From NCBI GenBank assembly GCA_031281765.1, contig JAITEX010000013.1:1-33964 (forward strand): 33,964 bases of DNA, read 5' to 3'. Every line of letters starts with the position of its first letter. Position 1 is the first letter of the stretch. Below, one piece after another: positions 19,970-28,243 of the stretch. A model generated the notes under the pieces. That model was not told the origin of the DNA and did no database searches. It saw only the letters and a list, made by a program, of their open reading frames with translations. The translations under genes were made by a program, and so were the position numbers. This stretch comes from Eubacteriales Family XIII. Incertae Sedis bacterium. Lineage in GTDB: Bacteria; Bacillota; Clostridia; Peptostreptococcales; Anaerovoracaceae.

Positions 19970-20416
19970 ATGAAGCTGCGCATTGAAACGGACGAAAACG
20001 CGGAAGAAACCGAAGTCGTGATACGCTGTCGGGAAATAGACAGTGAGGTCGCGGGAATACAGAACGCCGTGCTCACGCGGGCGGCGGGCGGCGCGAAGAT
20101 ACGCCTGTCGAAAGGCGGCGAGGATTTTTTCCTGCGGCCGGACGAGATATTATTCTTTGAATCCGAGGGCGGCCGGACGCGGGCGCATACGGCCGGCGAG
20201 GTCTTTGAGACAAAACTGCGGCTCTATGAGCTTGAGGAAGCGTTGCCGCGCGGCTTTCTGCGCGTATCCAAATCGGCCATTCTGAATACGGGCAGGATAT
20301 ATTCCATCGCGAAGAACCTGACGGGGCCGAGCATCGTAAGCTTCCGCGGCAGCCACAAACAAATCAGCGTGAGCCGCCAATACTTCTCCTTGTTGAGCGA
20401 CAGGTTGGAGCGGTAA
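19970..20416 (+). CDS. LytTR-type DNA-binding regulator (no receiver domain)
   Basis: GGEDFFLRPDEILFFESEGGRTRAHTAGEVFETKLRLYELEEALPRGFLRVSKSAILNTGRI...ISVSRQYFSLLSDRL. Confidence 0.9.
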   Translation: MKLRIETDENAEETEVVIRCREIDSEVAGIQNAVLTRAAGGAKIRLSKGGEDFFLRPDEILFFESEGGRTRAHTAGEVFETKLRLYELEEALPRGFLRVSKSAILNTGRIYSIAKNLTGPSIVSFRGSHKQISVSRQYFSLLSDRLER

Positions 20417-20533
20417 ACAGGGAAATTTGCGATTTCCTGAGCGGCGCTATCGCGATGGTACAAATATCGCGGCGGATAGAGTATAATAGTAAACGGTAAT
20501 TATACAAAGCATTGAAACGGAAAGAGGAATGCC

Positions 20534-20686
20534 ATGAAGCAAATAAAGACCATTTCGAAGGGTTCGGTCAAGGATATACGGAACAAGGGCTGCGGCGAAT
20601 GCCAGACGTCCTGCCAGTCCGCGTGCAAGACATCCTGCACGGTCGCGAACCAGGAGTGCGAGAATATTACTACTAAACGCAGATGA
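20534..20686 (+). CDS. scfA: SCIFF family ranthipeptide precursor (six cysteines in forty-five)
   Basis: MKQIKTISKGSVKDIRNKGCGECQTSCQSACKTSCTVANQECENITTKRR* (50 aa; Cys at 20, 23, 27, 31, 35, 42). Absent from ORF track because it is short; stop overlaps maturase start as ATGA. Confidence 0.95.
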   Translation: MKQIKTISKGSVKDIRNKGCGECQTSCQSACKTSCTVANQECENITTKRR

Positions 20687-22020
20687 TTCATCTCTTCACG
20701 TTCAAGGACCTGAATATCGTAACAGATACCGAAAGCGGCGCCGTTCACGTAGTGAGCGGCACTGTTTACGATATGCTGTCCGCAGCGGAACACAAAAAGG
20801 ACCGTCCCTTTTGTGTTGACGCGTCCACACAGCGAGAGGCAAAAGAGGAAATAGAGGAGCTTGTCCGCGAGGGACTGCTTTTTTCGGAGCCGGTTCCCGA
20901 GGAACTCGTGTCACCGGAGCTGCGCGAGCCCGTTATCAAGGCCATGTGCCTGCATATCGCGCATGATTGCAATATGCGCTGCGCCTACTGTTTCGCGGGG
21001 ACGGGCGAATACTCGGGCGAGCGCTCCCTGCTTCCGGCCGAAACGGGCCGGAACGCGATAGACTTTCTGCTTGAACATTCCGGAACCCGCAGGAACCTTG
21101 AGATAGACTTCTTCGGAGGCGAGCCGCTGATGAACTTCGGCGTCGTTCGTGACCTGGTTCGCTACGGGCGCGAACGCGAGCGGGAGCTTGGCAAGCATAT
21201 CCGCTTCACGCTCACGACGAACGGCCTTTTGCTCGACGACGAGAACTCGGCCTTTATCAATGAGCATATGGACAATGTGATTTTGAGTATCGACGGCAGG
21301 CCTGAAGTGAACGACCGCGTGAGGCGCACGGTAGCCGGCGGCGGTACATATGAGCATATTATAGGAAAGCTGCGGAGATTCGTGAAAGCGCGCGAAAAAG
21401 CCGGCAAACTCTACTACGTGCGCGGCACCTACACCGCGTATAACAAGGACTTTGCAGAGGACGTGGCGCATCTTGCCTCGCTCGGTTTCGGGAATGTCTC
21501 CGTCGAGCCCGTCGTGACTTCCGCCGAAGAGGACTTTGCGCTGACCGAAGCGGATATACCGGAGCTCTGCGCCGAATATGACCGGTTAGCCGACCTGATG
21601 ATAGAACGCGAAAAGAGCGGCGCGCCCCTTTCGTTTTTCCACTTCAATATCGACCTCTCGCAGGGCCCGTGCGTGTTCAAGCGCGCGGCGGGTTGCGGCG
21701 CCGGCACGGAATACGTGGCCGTGGCCGCAAACGGGGACCTCTATCCCTGCCACCAATTTGTCGGCGAGCCGGCATACCTGCTCGGCAACGTCAATGCGGG
21801 AAACTTTGAAAACCGCCTGTTTGACACGTTCAACACGGCGCACATCTTCAGCAAGCCCGCCTGCCGCGACTGCTGGGCGAAATACTGGTGCAGCGGCGGC
21901 TGCCACGCGAATGCGGTCCATATGAACGGCGATATTCTGCGGCCCCATGAACTCGTTTGCGCCCTCGAGCGCAAACGCCTCGAATGCGCCATCGGCCTTG
22001 CCGCGCTTGCTCAGATGTAG
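20683..22020 (+). CDS. scfB: SCIFF thioether-forming radical SAM/SPASM maturase
   Basis: CNMRCAYCFAG radical SAM motif, FFGGEPLMNF, SPASM Cys pattern C..GAGTEYVAVAANGDLYPCHQFVG...CRDCWAKYWCSGGCHANA; immediately 3' of the SCIFF precursor. Confidence 0.95.
   Translation: MIHLFTFKDLNIVTDTESGAVHVVSGTVYDMLSAAEHKKDRPFCVDASTQREAKEEIEELVREGLLFSEPVPEELVSPELREPVIKAMCLHIAHDCNMRCAYCFAGTGEYSGERSLLPAETGRNAIDFLLEHSGTRRNLEIDFFGGEPLMNFGVVRDLVRYGRERERELGKHIRFTLTTNGLLLDDENSAFINEHMDNVILSIDGRPEVNDRVRRTVAGGGTYEHIIGKLRRFVKAREKAGKLYYVRGTYTAYNKDFAEDVAHLASLGFGNVSVEPVVTSAEEDFALTEADIPELCAEYDRLADLMIEREKSGAPLSFFHFNIDLSQGPCVFKRAAGCGAGTEYVAVAANGDLYPCHQFVGEPAYLLGNVNAGNFENRLFDTFNTAHIFSKPACRDCWAKYWCSGGCHANAVHMNGDILRPHELVCALERKRLECAIGLAALAQM
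20789..20817. repeat. Dispersed repeat-family palindrome, copy 3, within the maturase coding sequence
   Basis: AACACAAAA-A-GGAC-C-GTCC-C-TTTTGTGTT near-perfect inverted repeat; shares the ACACAAAAxGGAC core with copies 1, 2 and 4. Confidence 0.65.
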
Positions 22021-22151
22021 ATATGTCAATGCGGGATTTGTGATACAGTCGCCCGTTTGGCGCGGAAACGCCGTCCGTGGCCGCCGTTTGATTGAACGAC
22101 AGGGCGGTATGTGGTAAACTAATGTAATGTTACGGATAAATCGGAGGCTCA

Positions 22152-22775
22152 ATGCCCACACAGACGTTTAATAATCTTAATGAAGAAAAAAAGACCCGAA
22201 TACTCGGGGCCGCAGCCAAGGAGTTCAGCCAGAGAAACGTAGAGGAGGCTTACCTCTCCAATATCGTAAACGACGCGAAGATAGCGAGGGGAAGCTTCTA
22301 TCAGTATTTCGCGAACAAGGAAGACCTGTACACCTATGTGTTCGAGAAGCTGAGGGCTGAACGCTCCGAGTATGTGCAACCCGCCTTCGAGTTTTACAAG
22401 ACCGAACCCTTTATGCGCTTCTTTGAGGAATTCTATGTATTGGACAGCGAGTTTTTATTGTCGCACCCCCAGCATATTGAACTCGGGAAGCACCTGTACG
22501 GACACGCGCACGGCGTTTCACGGCGATTGATACAGAATATCCAGACAAAGTACAAGGAGATGTTTCTGATTGCGATAGCTTACGACAAGGATCGCGGCCT
22601 CATATCGGAAGACATAAATACGGGCAGCTTAGCCGACCTCTGCGTTCATCTTACCACGGATATATTCATCTTCCAGTGCGTCATGGATCAACTTTCCCTG
22701 AGGAATATCAAGGAATATACGAAGAATATGCTGACCATTATACGGAAGGGCATAGAACCAAAACAGGGAGCCTGA
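22152..22775 (+). CDS. TetR/AcrR family transcriptional regulator
   Basis: KKTRILGAAAKEFSQRNVEEAYLSNIVNDAKIARGSFYQYFANKEDLYTYVFEK (TetR HTH); GGAGG SD upstream. Confidence 0.93.
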   Translation: MPTQTFNNLNEEKKTRILGAAAKEFSQRNVEEAYLSNIVNDAKIARGSFYQYFANKEDLYTYVFEKLRAERSEYVQPAFEFYKTEPFMRFFEEFYVLDSEFLLSHPQHIELGKHLYGHAHGVSRRLIQNIQTKYKEMFLIAIAYDKDRGLISEDINTGSLADLCVHLTTDIFIFQCVMDQLSLRNIKEYTKNMLTIIRKGIEPKQGA

Positions 22776-22787
22776 CGGCTCCCTGTT
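22762..22787 (+). terminator. Hairpin terminator at the tetR stop codon
   Basis: AACAGGGAGCC-TGAC-GGCTCCCTGTT (perfect 11-bp stem); the stop codon lies in the hairpin, followed by GTTATT. Confidence 0.6.
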
Positions 22788-22788
22788 G

Positions 22789-22951
22789 TTATTACGCCGG
22801 AAACCAATAGAGGGAAGTCGTGCGAATCTTTTCGCCAGTCTGCTTCGTTGTCAGAATCCTTACATACCACCAGTATGCGCGGTTCTTCCGCCTCGCATAC
22901 TGACGAAAATCCTCCGCTCTTTGTTCCTACTATTAGTTTCCGGCGTAATAA
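22789..22951. mobile_element. MITE-like element, about 163 bp, with 22-bp terminal inverted repeats and internal hairpin
   Basis: Left TTATTACGCCGGAAACCAATAG (22789-22810); right CTATTAGTTTCCGGCGTAATAA (22930-22951); 21/22 complementary. Internal hairpin CAGTATGCG (22871-22879) / CGCATACTG (22894-22902). No ORF. Confidence 0.7.
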
Positions 22952-22972
22952 TGAAGCGCTGTTATTCTGATT

Positions 22973-23698
22973 TTATAAACGCATACCGCCATTTACGCTG
23001 AGCAGATGCCCCGTGACATAGCTGCTTTCGTCGCTTGCGAGAAAGAGCGCGGCATTTGCGATTTCCACAGGTTCCCCGAGGCGTCCGAGCATGGTCAACC
23101 CCGCGAATTTATCCAAGAGGTCCTGCGGCACGGTTTTCAGTATATCGGTCATGACGTAACCGGGAGCGATGGCATTGCAGCGCACATTTGCCCCCTTGCG
23201 GGCGAATTCTTTGGCCCAGGTCTTTGCCATGCCCACTACGCCGGCCTTGGTCGCGGCATAATTCGTCTGGCCGATATTCCCGAATTCCCCGACAACGGAT
23301 GAAATGTTGATAATAGAACCGGAACCCTGTTCCATCATAAGCGGCCCGATGAGCCGGGCCATATTAAAGACCCCTTTGAGGTTGATGGCGATGACGAGGT
23401 CCCATATTTCGTCGGTCATCTTCTGTATCAGCGCGTCCCGCGTGATCCCCGCGTTGTTCACGAGCACATCGATTTTTCCGTGGCTGCCGGTGATTGCGGA
23501 AACCGCGTCCGCACAGCTTTGTGTGTCGGTAACATCCAACCGGATATATTCGACATTATCAGCCTCATAAGAGAGCGGCTGCAAATCACCGGCAAACACG
23601 ATTGCTCCCTCTCTTGCAAACAGCTTACAGCATTCCGCTCCTATACCGGCGGAACCCCCGGTCACTAATGCGACCTTTCCTTCCAAACGCTTACTCAT
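22973..23698 (-). CDS. SDR family oxidoreductase, FabG-like (3-oxoacyl-ACP/CoA reductase)
   Basis: GKVALVTGGSAGIGAECCKLF, DVLVNNAGITRDALIQKM, SSVVGEFGNIGQTNYAATKAG. Confidence 0.9.
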   Translation of the reverse strand: MSKRLEGKVALVTGGSAGIGAECCKLFAREGAIVFAGDLQPLSYEADNVEYIRLDVTDTQSCADAVSAITGSHGKIDVLVNNAGITRDALIQKMTDEIWDLVIAINLKGVFNMARLIGPLMMEQGSGSIINISSVVGEFGNIGQTNYAATKAGVVGMAKTWAKEFARKGANVRCNAIAPGYVMTDILKTVPQDLLDKFAGLTMLGRLGEPVEIANAALFLASDESSYVTGHLLSVNGGMRL

Positions 23699-23779
23699 AA
23701 AAATTGCCTCCTTATATAATTAATTGCTTTAACAGTAACGAATAACGAATCTTGATTGTGGCGAAGCGCGCCCGCGCCT

Positions 23780-24598
23780 CTATGCTATGGCGATATGTTC
23801 GGTTTCGCTGTTTATGAAACCGAGCAGCAGCGCGACAAACTCGCCGGGCTTCTCGTACATTGAGGCGTGCCCCGCGTTCTCGATCGTCACATGCCCGGCC
23901 TTCGGTATGAGCCGCGCCAGTTCCTCCTGATGAAAGAACGGCGTCACAAAATCGCTGTCCGAGGATATGACCAAAGTAGGGGCCTCAATGCGCGGGAGCT
24001 CTGCGCGCTCGTCGTGGTTCTCCGCGCTGCGGGTAAGCCGCCCGAACGCGTCATACACCTCCGGCGTAAATATCTTTACGAATAAGTCCTCGCGTTTCGC
24101 CAGCCATTCGTAATTCTCCTCATAGTAGCGGGGAGAATAGATGATGGGAATACAGGTTTTGAAGAACATATGCCCGTCGTAGCTTGCAAAGGAGTATTCC
24201 CATGAGCGCCCTATATCCCGCAGCCATGCGGAGGTGTAGGCCGTCGTATTTGCCAGAATCAGTTTTTTTACCCGGTCCGGGTGGTTTATCGCAATCTTCA
24301 TCGCGATTTCCCCGCCGTAACTGATACCCGCGATATTGACCGCCGGCAGGCCGAGTTCGTCAAGCAGGGCCAAAGCGACCTCGACCTGGATGTCCTGGCT
24401 GTATTCATGATTCACCTTATCGCTCTTTCCCTGGTCTATGAAATCAAGCAGCAACAGCCTGTTCGATTTTGTGAATGCCGGGATAAAGGCGGCCCATGAC
24501 GCGCACGACATGAAGATACCGTTGAGTATGAGCAGCGGCTCGCCCTCACCCGTATCTTCGTAGTATATATCGTGTTCTCCGTATTTGAATTTTGGCAT
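23780..24598 (-). CDS. Alpha/beta hydrolase (paralogue A)
   Basis: IAGISYGGEIAMKIA nucleophile elbow, SSDSDFVTP acid, ENAGHASMYEKP His. Confidence 0.9.
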   Translation of the reverse strand: MPKFKYGEHDIYYEDTGEGEPLLILNGIFMSCASWAAFIPAFTKSNRLLLLDFIDQGKSDKVNHEYSQDIQVEVALALLDELGLPAVNIAGISYGGEIAMKIAINHPDRVKKLILANTTAYTSAWLRDIGRSWEYSFASYDGHMFFKTCIPIIYSPRYYEENYEWLAKREDLFVKIFTPEVYDAFGRLTRSAENHDERAELPRIEAPTLVISSDSDFVTPFFHQEELARLIPKAGHVTIENAGHASMYEKPGEFVALLLGFINSETEHIAIA

Positions 24599-24608
24599 AC
24601 TGCACCTC

Positions 24609-25922
24609 CTATTTCAGGTATTTGAGGGTTTTTGCTTCCTCAAGCAGCGTTTCGCGGAAGTCCGGATGGGCGATGGAGATGAGCCTTTCGGCCTTCTCGC
24701 GGACAGTGACGCCGCGCAGGTTGACCGCCCCGTATTCCGTTACAACCCAGTCCACATCATTGCGGCTGAGCGACACCGCCGCGCCGGGACGAAGCGTCGG
24801 GACGATTTTTGATACGGTCTTTCGCTCCCCCGTTTCCGCGTCCTTGATTGCGGTCGTGCTGTACAGCGCGATGATGGAGCGTCCGTTTTTTGATATTTGC
24901 GCTCCGATGGCGGTATCCGCCTGCCCCCCGGTACCGGATATTTGCACGGGCCCTATGCTTTCACTGCAGCACTGGCCCGTAAGGTCGATTTCAACGGTCG
25001 TATTGATGCTCACCTGATTGTCATTCCGCGCGATGACGTAGGGATCATTTACGAGAGCGCCGTTCTTTATCAGTATATCGGGGTTGTCGTTCATGAAATC
25101 ATACATTTCCTGATTGCCCAAAGCAAAGGCGCAGACGACTTTTCCCACGTCGACTTGTTTCTTGCTGCCGTCCACGACACCTATACGCATCAGTTCCATG
25201 ATCCCGGTCGTCATCATCTCGGTATGGATGCCGAGGTTGCGTTTCGCTTTCAAAAAATTACACACCGCATTCGGGATGCCGCCTATGCCCACCTGGACGC
25301 AGTCGCCGTCCTGTACGAGGTTTGCGATGAGTTCGCCTATCTTCATGTCCTTCTCGTTGCTTTCGACATCGGGAATCGTACCCAAAGAATAGTCGCATTC
25401 AATCACGTAGTCGATGTCGTCCCATTCGAGGTAATTATCCCCGAATACATGCGGAACATTCGGGCTGATTTCAAGAATAACAATATCGGCCTTTTTCGCG
25501 ATTTCCTCCTCGTAGGTGTTGCTGCATCCAAAGCGTATACGGCCCGACTCTTCGGGCATGGACGCCGCGCATATCATAATATTTGTTTTCTTGTGGAAGT
25601 TGCGCTTGGAAGCGGCCAGATGCAAATGGTTCGGGATGAATGAGACGCGGCCCGTGTCCGCGAGTTTGCGCAAGGTCGGCGTAATGAACCACGAATCTAT
25701 CAGGAACGCTTTATTGATGTATGTTTCCGTCAGATATTCGCCCTTGGCGGTCGGCATACAGTTTGTGATTGTCACGTCGTCTACCCGGTCCGCTATGGTG
25801 TGAAGCTGTCCCAGAAAAGCCTGCGGCTCGTTTCCTCCGAGCCCGACCGTGATGTTGAACCCGCTCTCCACGAGCGCCAACGCTTCCTCAACCGAAATTT
25901 TTTTGGAACTGTAATCAAACAT
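24609..25922 (-). CDS. Acetyl-CoA hydrolase/transferase family CoA-transferase (4-hydroxybutyrate CoA-transferase-like)
   Basis: GDCVQVGIGGIPNAVCNFLKAKRNLGIHTEMMTTGIMELM...VNDPYVIARNDNQVSINTTVEIDLTGQCCSESIGPVQISGTGGQADTAIGA...VVTEYGAVNLRG. Confidence 0.9.
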   Translation of the reverse strand: MFDYSSKKISVEEALALVESGFNITVGLGGNEPQAFLGQLHTIADRVDDVTITNCMPTAKGEYLTETYINKAFLIDSWFITPTLRKLADTGRVSFIPNHLHLAASKRNFHKKTNIMICAASMPEESGRIRFGCSNTYEEEIAKKADIVILEISPNVPHVFGDNYLEWDDIDYVIECDYSLGTIPDVESNEKDMKIGELIANLVQDGDCVQVGIGGIPNAVCNFLKAKRNLGIHTEMMTTGIMELMRIGVVDGSKKQVDVGKVVCAFALGNQEMYDFMNDNPDILIKNGALVNDPYVIARNDNQVSINTTVEIDLTGQCCSESIGPVQISGTGGQADTAIGAQISKNGRSIIALYSTTAIKDAETGERKTVSKIVPTLRPGAAVSLSRNDVDWVVTEYGAVNLRGVTVREKAERLISIAHPDFRETLLEEAKTLKYLK

Positions 25923-25923
25923 C

Positions 25924-26967
25924 TTACTTTACCTTATCTTCCTTTCTCCCCCAACGAATGCACGTTGACGCCCAGACATACCCGATGCCCGCGGCTATCA
26001 TTGTCACAATATCCCCCTCTTTGATTTTCCCCTGTTCAAGCCCGAGGGACAGGGTAAGCACCTGATCCACCTGGCCGATGTGGCCATAGTCCTCCAGATA
26101 AATCGATTGGTCCTCCGAGAGGCCCATCTCCGCTAATATCGCCTTATGTTGGCTTCTCTTGAAATGCAGTATGCCGAGATAGTCAATATCCGCTCTCGTC
26201 AGACCACCGCTCTTTCGGAGGCTTTCGTCTATGCAGCGGTACCAGTTGGGAAGGCTGACCTCGTTCAGCCGGTTCTTCATATTTTCCGCGTCTAAGAGCC
26301 GCAGGGATTTGTAGCCTTCCTCCACCGTGTCGGGAGTGAACGGCCGGTTGATGCCGCCTATCTCGACAGCCGCCGCATAAGCAAGCGAACCGTCGGCTAT
26401 GATGTGCGACCCCAATATCAGATTGCGGTCCATCCCTTTCTTCAGGATCAGCGCACAGCCTCCCGCCGCGAGATTGTACATCATGCTCATATTCTTGTCG
26501 GTGTAATCCACGAAATCCCCGTTGCGATACCCGCCCGCGATAAGAATCGTATCTATCTCATCGTCGGAGATGAGCATGTCCTTCGCGATTTTCAAGGTGC
26601 TGAGCGTGGTACAGCAGCGGTTTGCCAGATCTATGCCCCACGCGTTCACCGCGCCTATCTCATTTTGTATATACAAGGCAGAGGTCGTCAGCCCGTATTC
26701 CTTCCATTCTTCTCCCACGCACAGAATCACGTCTATTTCCGCGGGGTCTATGCCCGTTCGCCGGATGGCGTCGGCGGCCGCGAGCGCACCCATGCGTTGG
26801 GTCCCGTCATGCGCGCCCGGGACAGGCTTGCGTCGGACGCCGAGTTTCTCGATGACAGCTTCCTCACTCCACACGCCTTTTGTAGCGTCGGCTATTTCCT
26901 TCGCTGTCATAAAGGTGTCCGGTATATACAGCCCGTAACCCGCTATTCCTATGTTTTCTTCTTTCAT
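25924..26967 (-). CDS. 3-oxoacyl-ACP synthase III-like (KASIII/thiolase-fold) protein
   Basis: NIGIAGYGLYIPDTFMTAKEIADATKGVWSEEAVIEKLGVRRKPV...DLANRCCTTLSTLKIAKDM...LGILHFKRSQHK...YGHIGQVDQVLTLSLGLEQGKIKEGD. Start taken at ATG 26967 (SD GGGGG) rather than 27012. Confidence 0.85.
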   Translation of the reverse strand: MKEENIGIAGYGLYIPDTFMTAKEIADATKGVWSEEAVIEKLGVRRKPVPGAHDGTQRMGALAAADAIRRTGIDPAEIDVILCVGEEWKEYGLTTSALYIQNEIGAVNAWGIDLANRCCTTLSTLKIAKDMLISDDEIDTILIAGGYRNGDFVDYTDKNMSMMYNLAAGGCALILKKGMDRNLILGSHIIADGSLAYAAAVEIGGINRPFTPDTVEEGYKSLRLLDAENMKNRLNEVSLPNWYRCIDESLRKSGGLTRADIDYLGILHFKRSQHKAILAEMGLSEDQSIYLEDYGHIGQVDQVLTLSLGLEQGKIKEGDIVTMIAAGIGYVWASTCIRWGRKEDKVK

Positions 26968-27026
26968 ATAAGATGGCCCCCTTTCCGCAGAGATGACTTT
27001 TACGCGCCACAATTGAATAATTTACA

Positions 27027-27083
27027 ATATGACAACCTTGTCACATTTACCATCAGTATAGCACGCTGAAATTATTAATACAA
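27027..27083 (-). promoter_or_regulatory. Promoter plus operator for the KASIII operon
   Basis: Minus strand TTGTAT (27078-27083), 17 nt, extended -10 TGCTATACT (TATACT 27055-27060), 11 nt, TGACA-N4-TGTCA within palindrome 27027-27046 (plus strand ATATGACAACCTTGTCACAT). Confidence 0.7.
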
Positions 27084-27200
27084 TACAAAATACGTATTTT
27101 TTATTTGAGCGCCGCCGTTGGGTTTATCGTGAAATTCTCTTGTATAATAATATAATAAAGGTACTCAAAAATAAATTATAAAAAATAAGTAAAATTTATA

Positions 27201-27257
27201 TTGAATTATAGGAACCGACCTGTTATACTAAACACGTAAATGACACATATGTCATTT
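27201..27257 (+). promoter_or_regulatory. Promoter plus operator for the liv operon
   Basis: TTGAAT (27201-27206), 17 nt, TATACT (27224-27229), 11 nt, TGACA-N4-TGTCA within perfect-arm palindrome AAATGACA-CATA-TGTCATTT (27238-27257). Confidence 0.75.
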
Positions 27258-27347
27258 TGCTCACGAACATGTATCGCAAATGAGTAGCTGGGGTTGGCAA
27301 TAAAATATAGCATGCGGTGACGCGCAACTAAAGAAAGGGAAAGCACC

Positions 27348-28223
27348 GTGGATATGATTATTCAACCGTTTATTCGGAGTCTTGAGACAGGCAGCGTGTA
27401 CGCGCTTGCCGCGTTGGGTATCATCATAGTGTGGCGAACAAATCTTGTGATGCACTTTGCGCAGGGTTCCATGGGAATGTTCAGCGCCACGGCCGTAGCC
27501 TTCGTGCTCAACAGGGCGGGCTTGCCGCTGTGGCTCAGTGTGCTTGCCGGCGTCGGCGTTGCCGTCCTGCTCGGTTTTGCCGTGGACTTCTCTATTATTC
27601 GCAGGCTGAAAAAGGCGACCGCCGTGGGCAAGGAGATTATTACGCTTGGCCTGATAATGGTGTTTCTCGGCCTGGCGCCCATTATATTCGGAACGGACCC
27701 GATGCAATTACCGAAGTTCATCACGAGCGGCGATGTGCAGCTTGGCGGCGCGTCGATTTCCTACAACGCGCTGCTGAATATAATCATAGGCATCGTCATA
27801 ACCTTGGTCCTTTTCTACATTTTGCAAAACACGAAGATAGGCCTTGCCGTCCGGGCGACGGCTTCCAGTGAAATTACGGCCCGCCTCATGGGCATTCCCA
27901 CCCGCACGGTGACCCTCTTTTCGTGGGCGACCGCGGGCGTGCTCGGCATGCTGGCCGGGGTGATGATTGCGCCGACGGTCATGGTCACGCCCTCCTTTAT
28001 GAACGCAGTACAGGTCAACGCGCTCTTTGCCTGCGTGCTCGGCGGGTTCCAAACCTTTTACGGCCCCGTGATAGGCGCCTACCTCATCGCCATTTGCAGC
28101 AATTTTCTCAAACTCTACGTCAGCTCGGTGTGGGGAGAACAGCTGATGTACCTCATCATATTGGCGTTCCTGCTGTTCCGTCCGAACGGGCTGGTTGGCA
28201 AGACGTATATCAAGAAGGTTTGA
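27348..28223 (+). CDS. livH: Branched-chain amino-acid-type ABC transporter permease LivH
   Basis: FIRSLETGSVYALAALGIIIVWRTNLVMHFAQGSMGMFSA...ARLMGIPTRTVTLFSWATAGVLGMLAGVMIAP; GTG start. Confidence 0.92.
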   Translation: MDMIIQPFIRSLETGSVYALAALGIIIVWRTNLVMHFAQGSMGMFSATAVAFVLNRAGLPLWLSVLAGVGVAVLLGFAVDFSIIRRLKKATAVGKEIITLGLIMVFLGLAPIIFGTDPMQLPKFITSGDVQLGGASISYNALLNIIIGIVITLVLFYILQNTKIGLAVRATASSEITARLMGIPTRTVTLFSWATAGVLGMLAGVMIAPTVMVTPSFMNAVQVNALFACVLGGFQTFYGPVIGAYLIAICSNFLKLYVSSVWGEQLMYLIILAFLLFRPNGLVGKTYIKKV

Positions 28224-28243
28224 CAAGGGGAGAAGGTGACGAT

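Noticed and set aside
27923-28243. N-terminal extension of the livM ORF (RGRARHAGRGDDCADGHG...)
   Set aside because: Out-of-frame reading of livH; LivM begins at ATG 28244 after an SD-like sequence.
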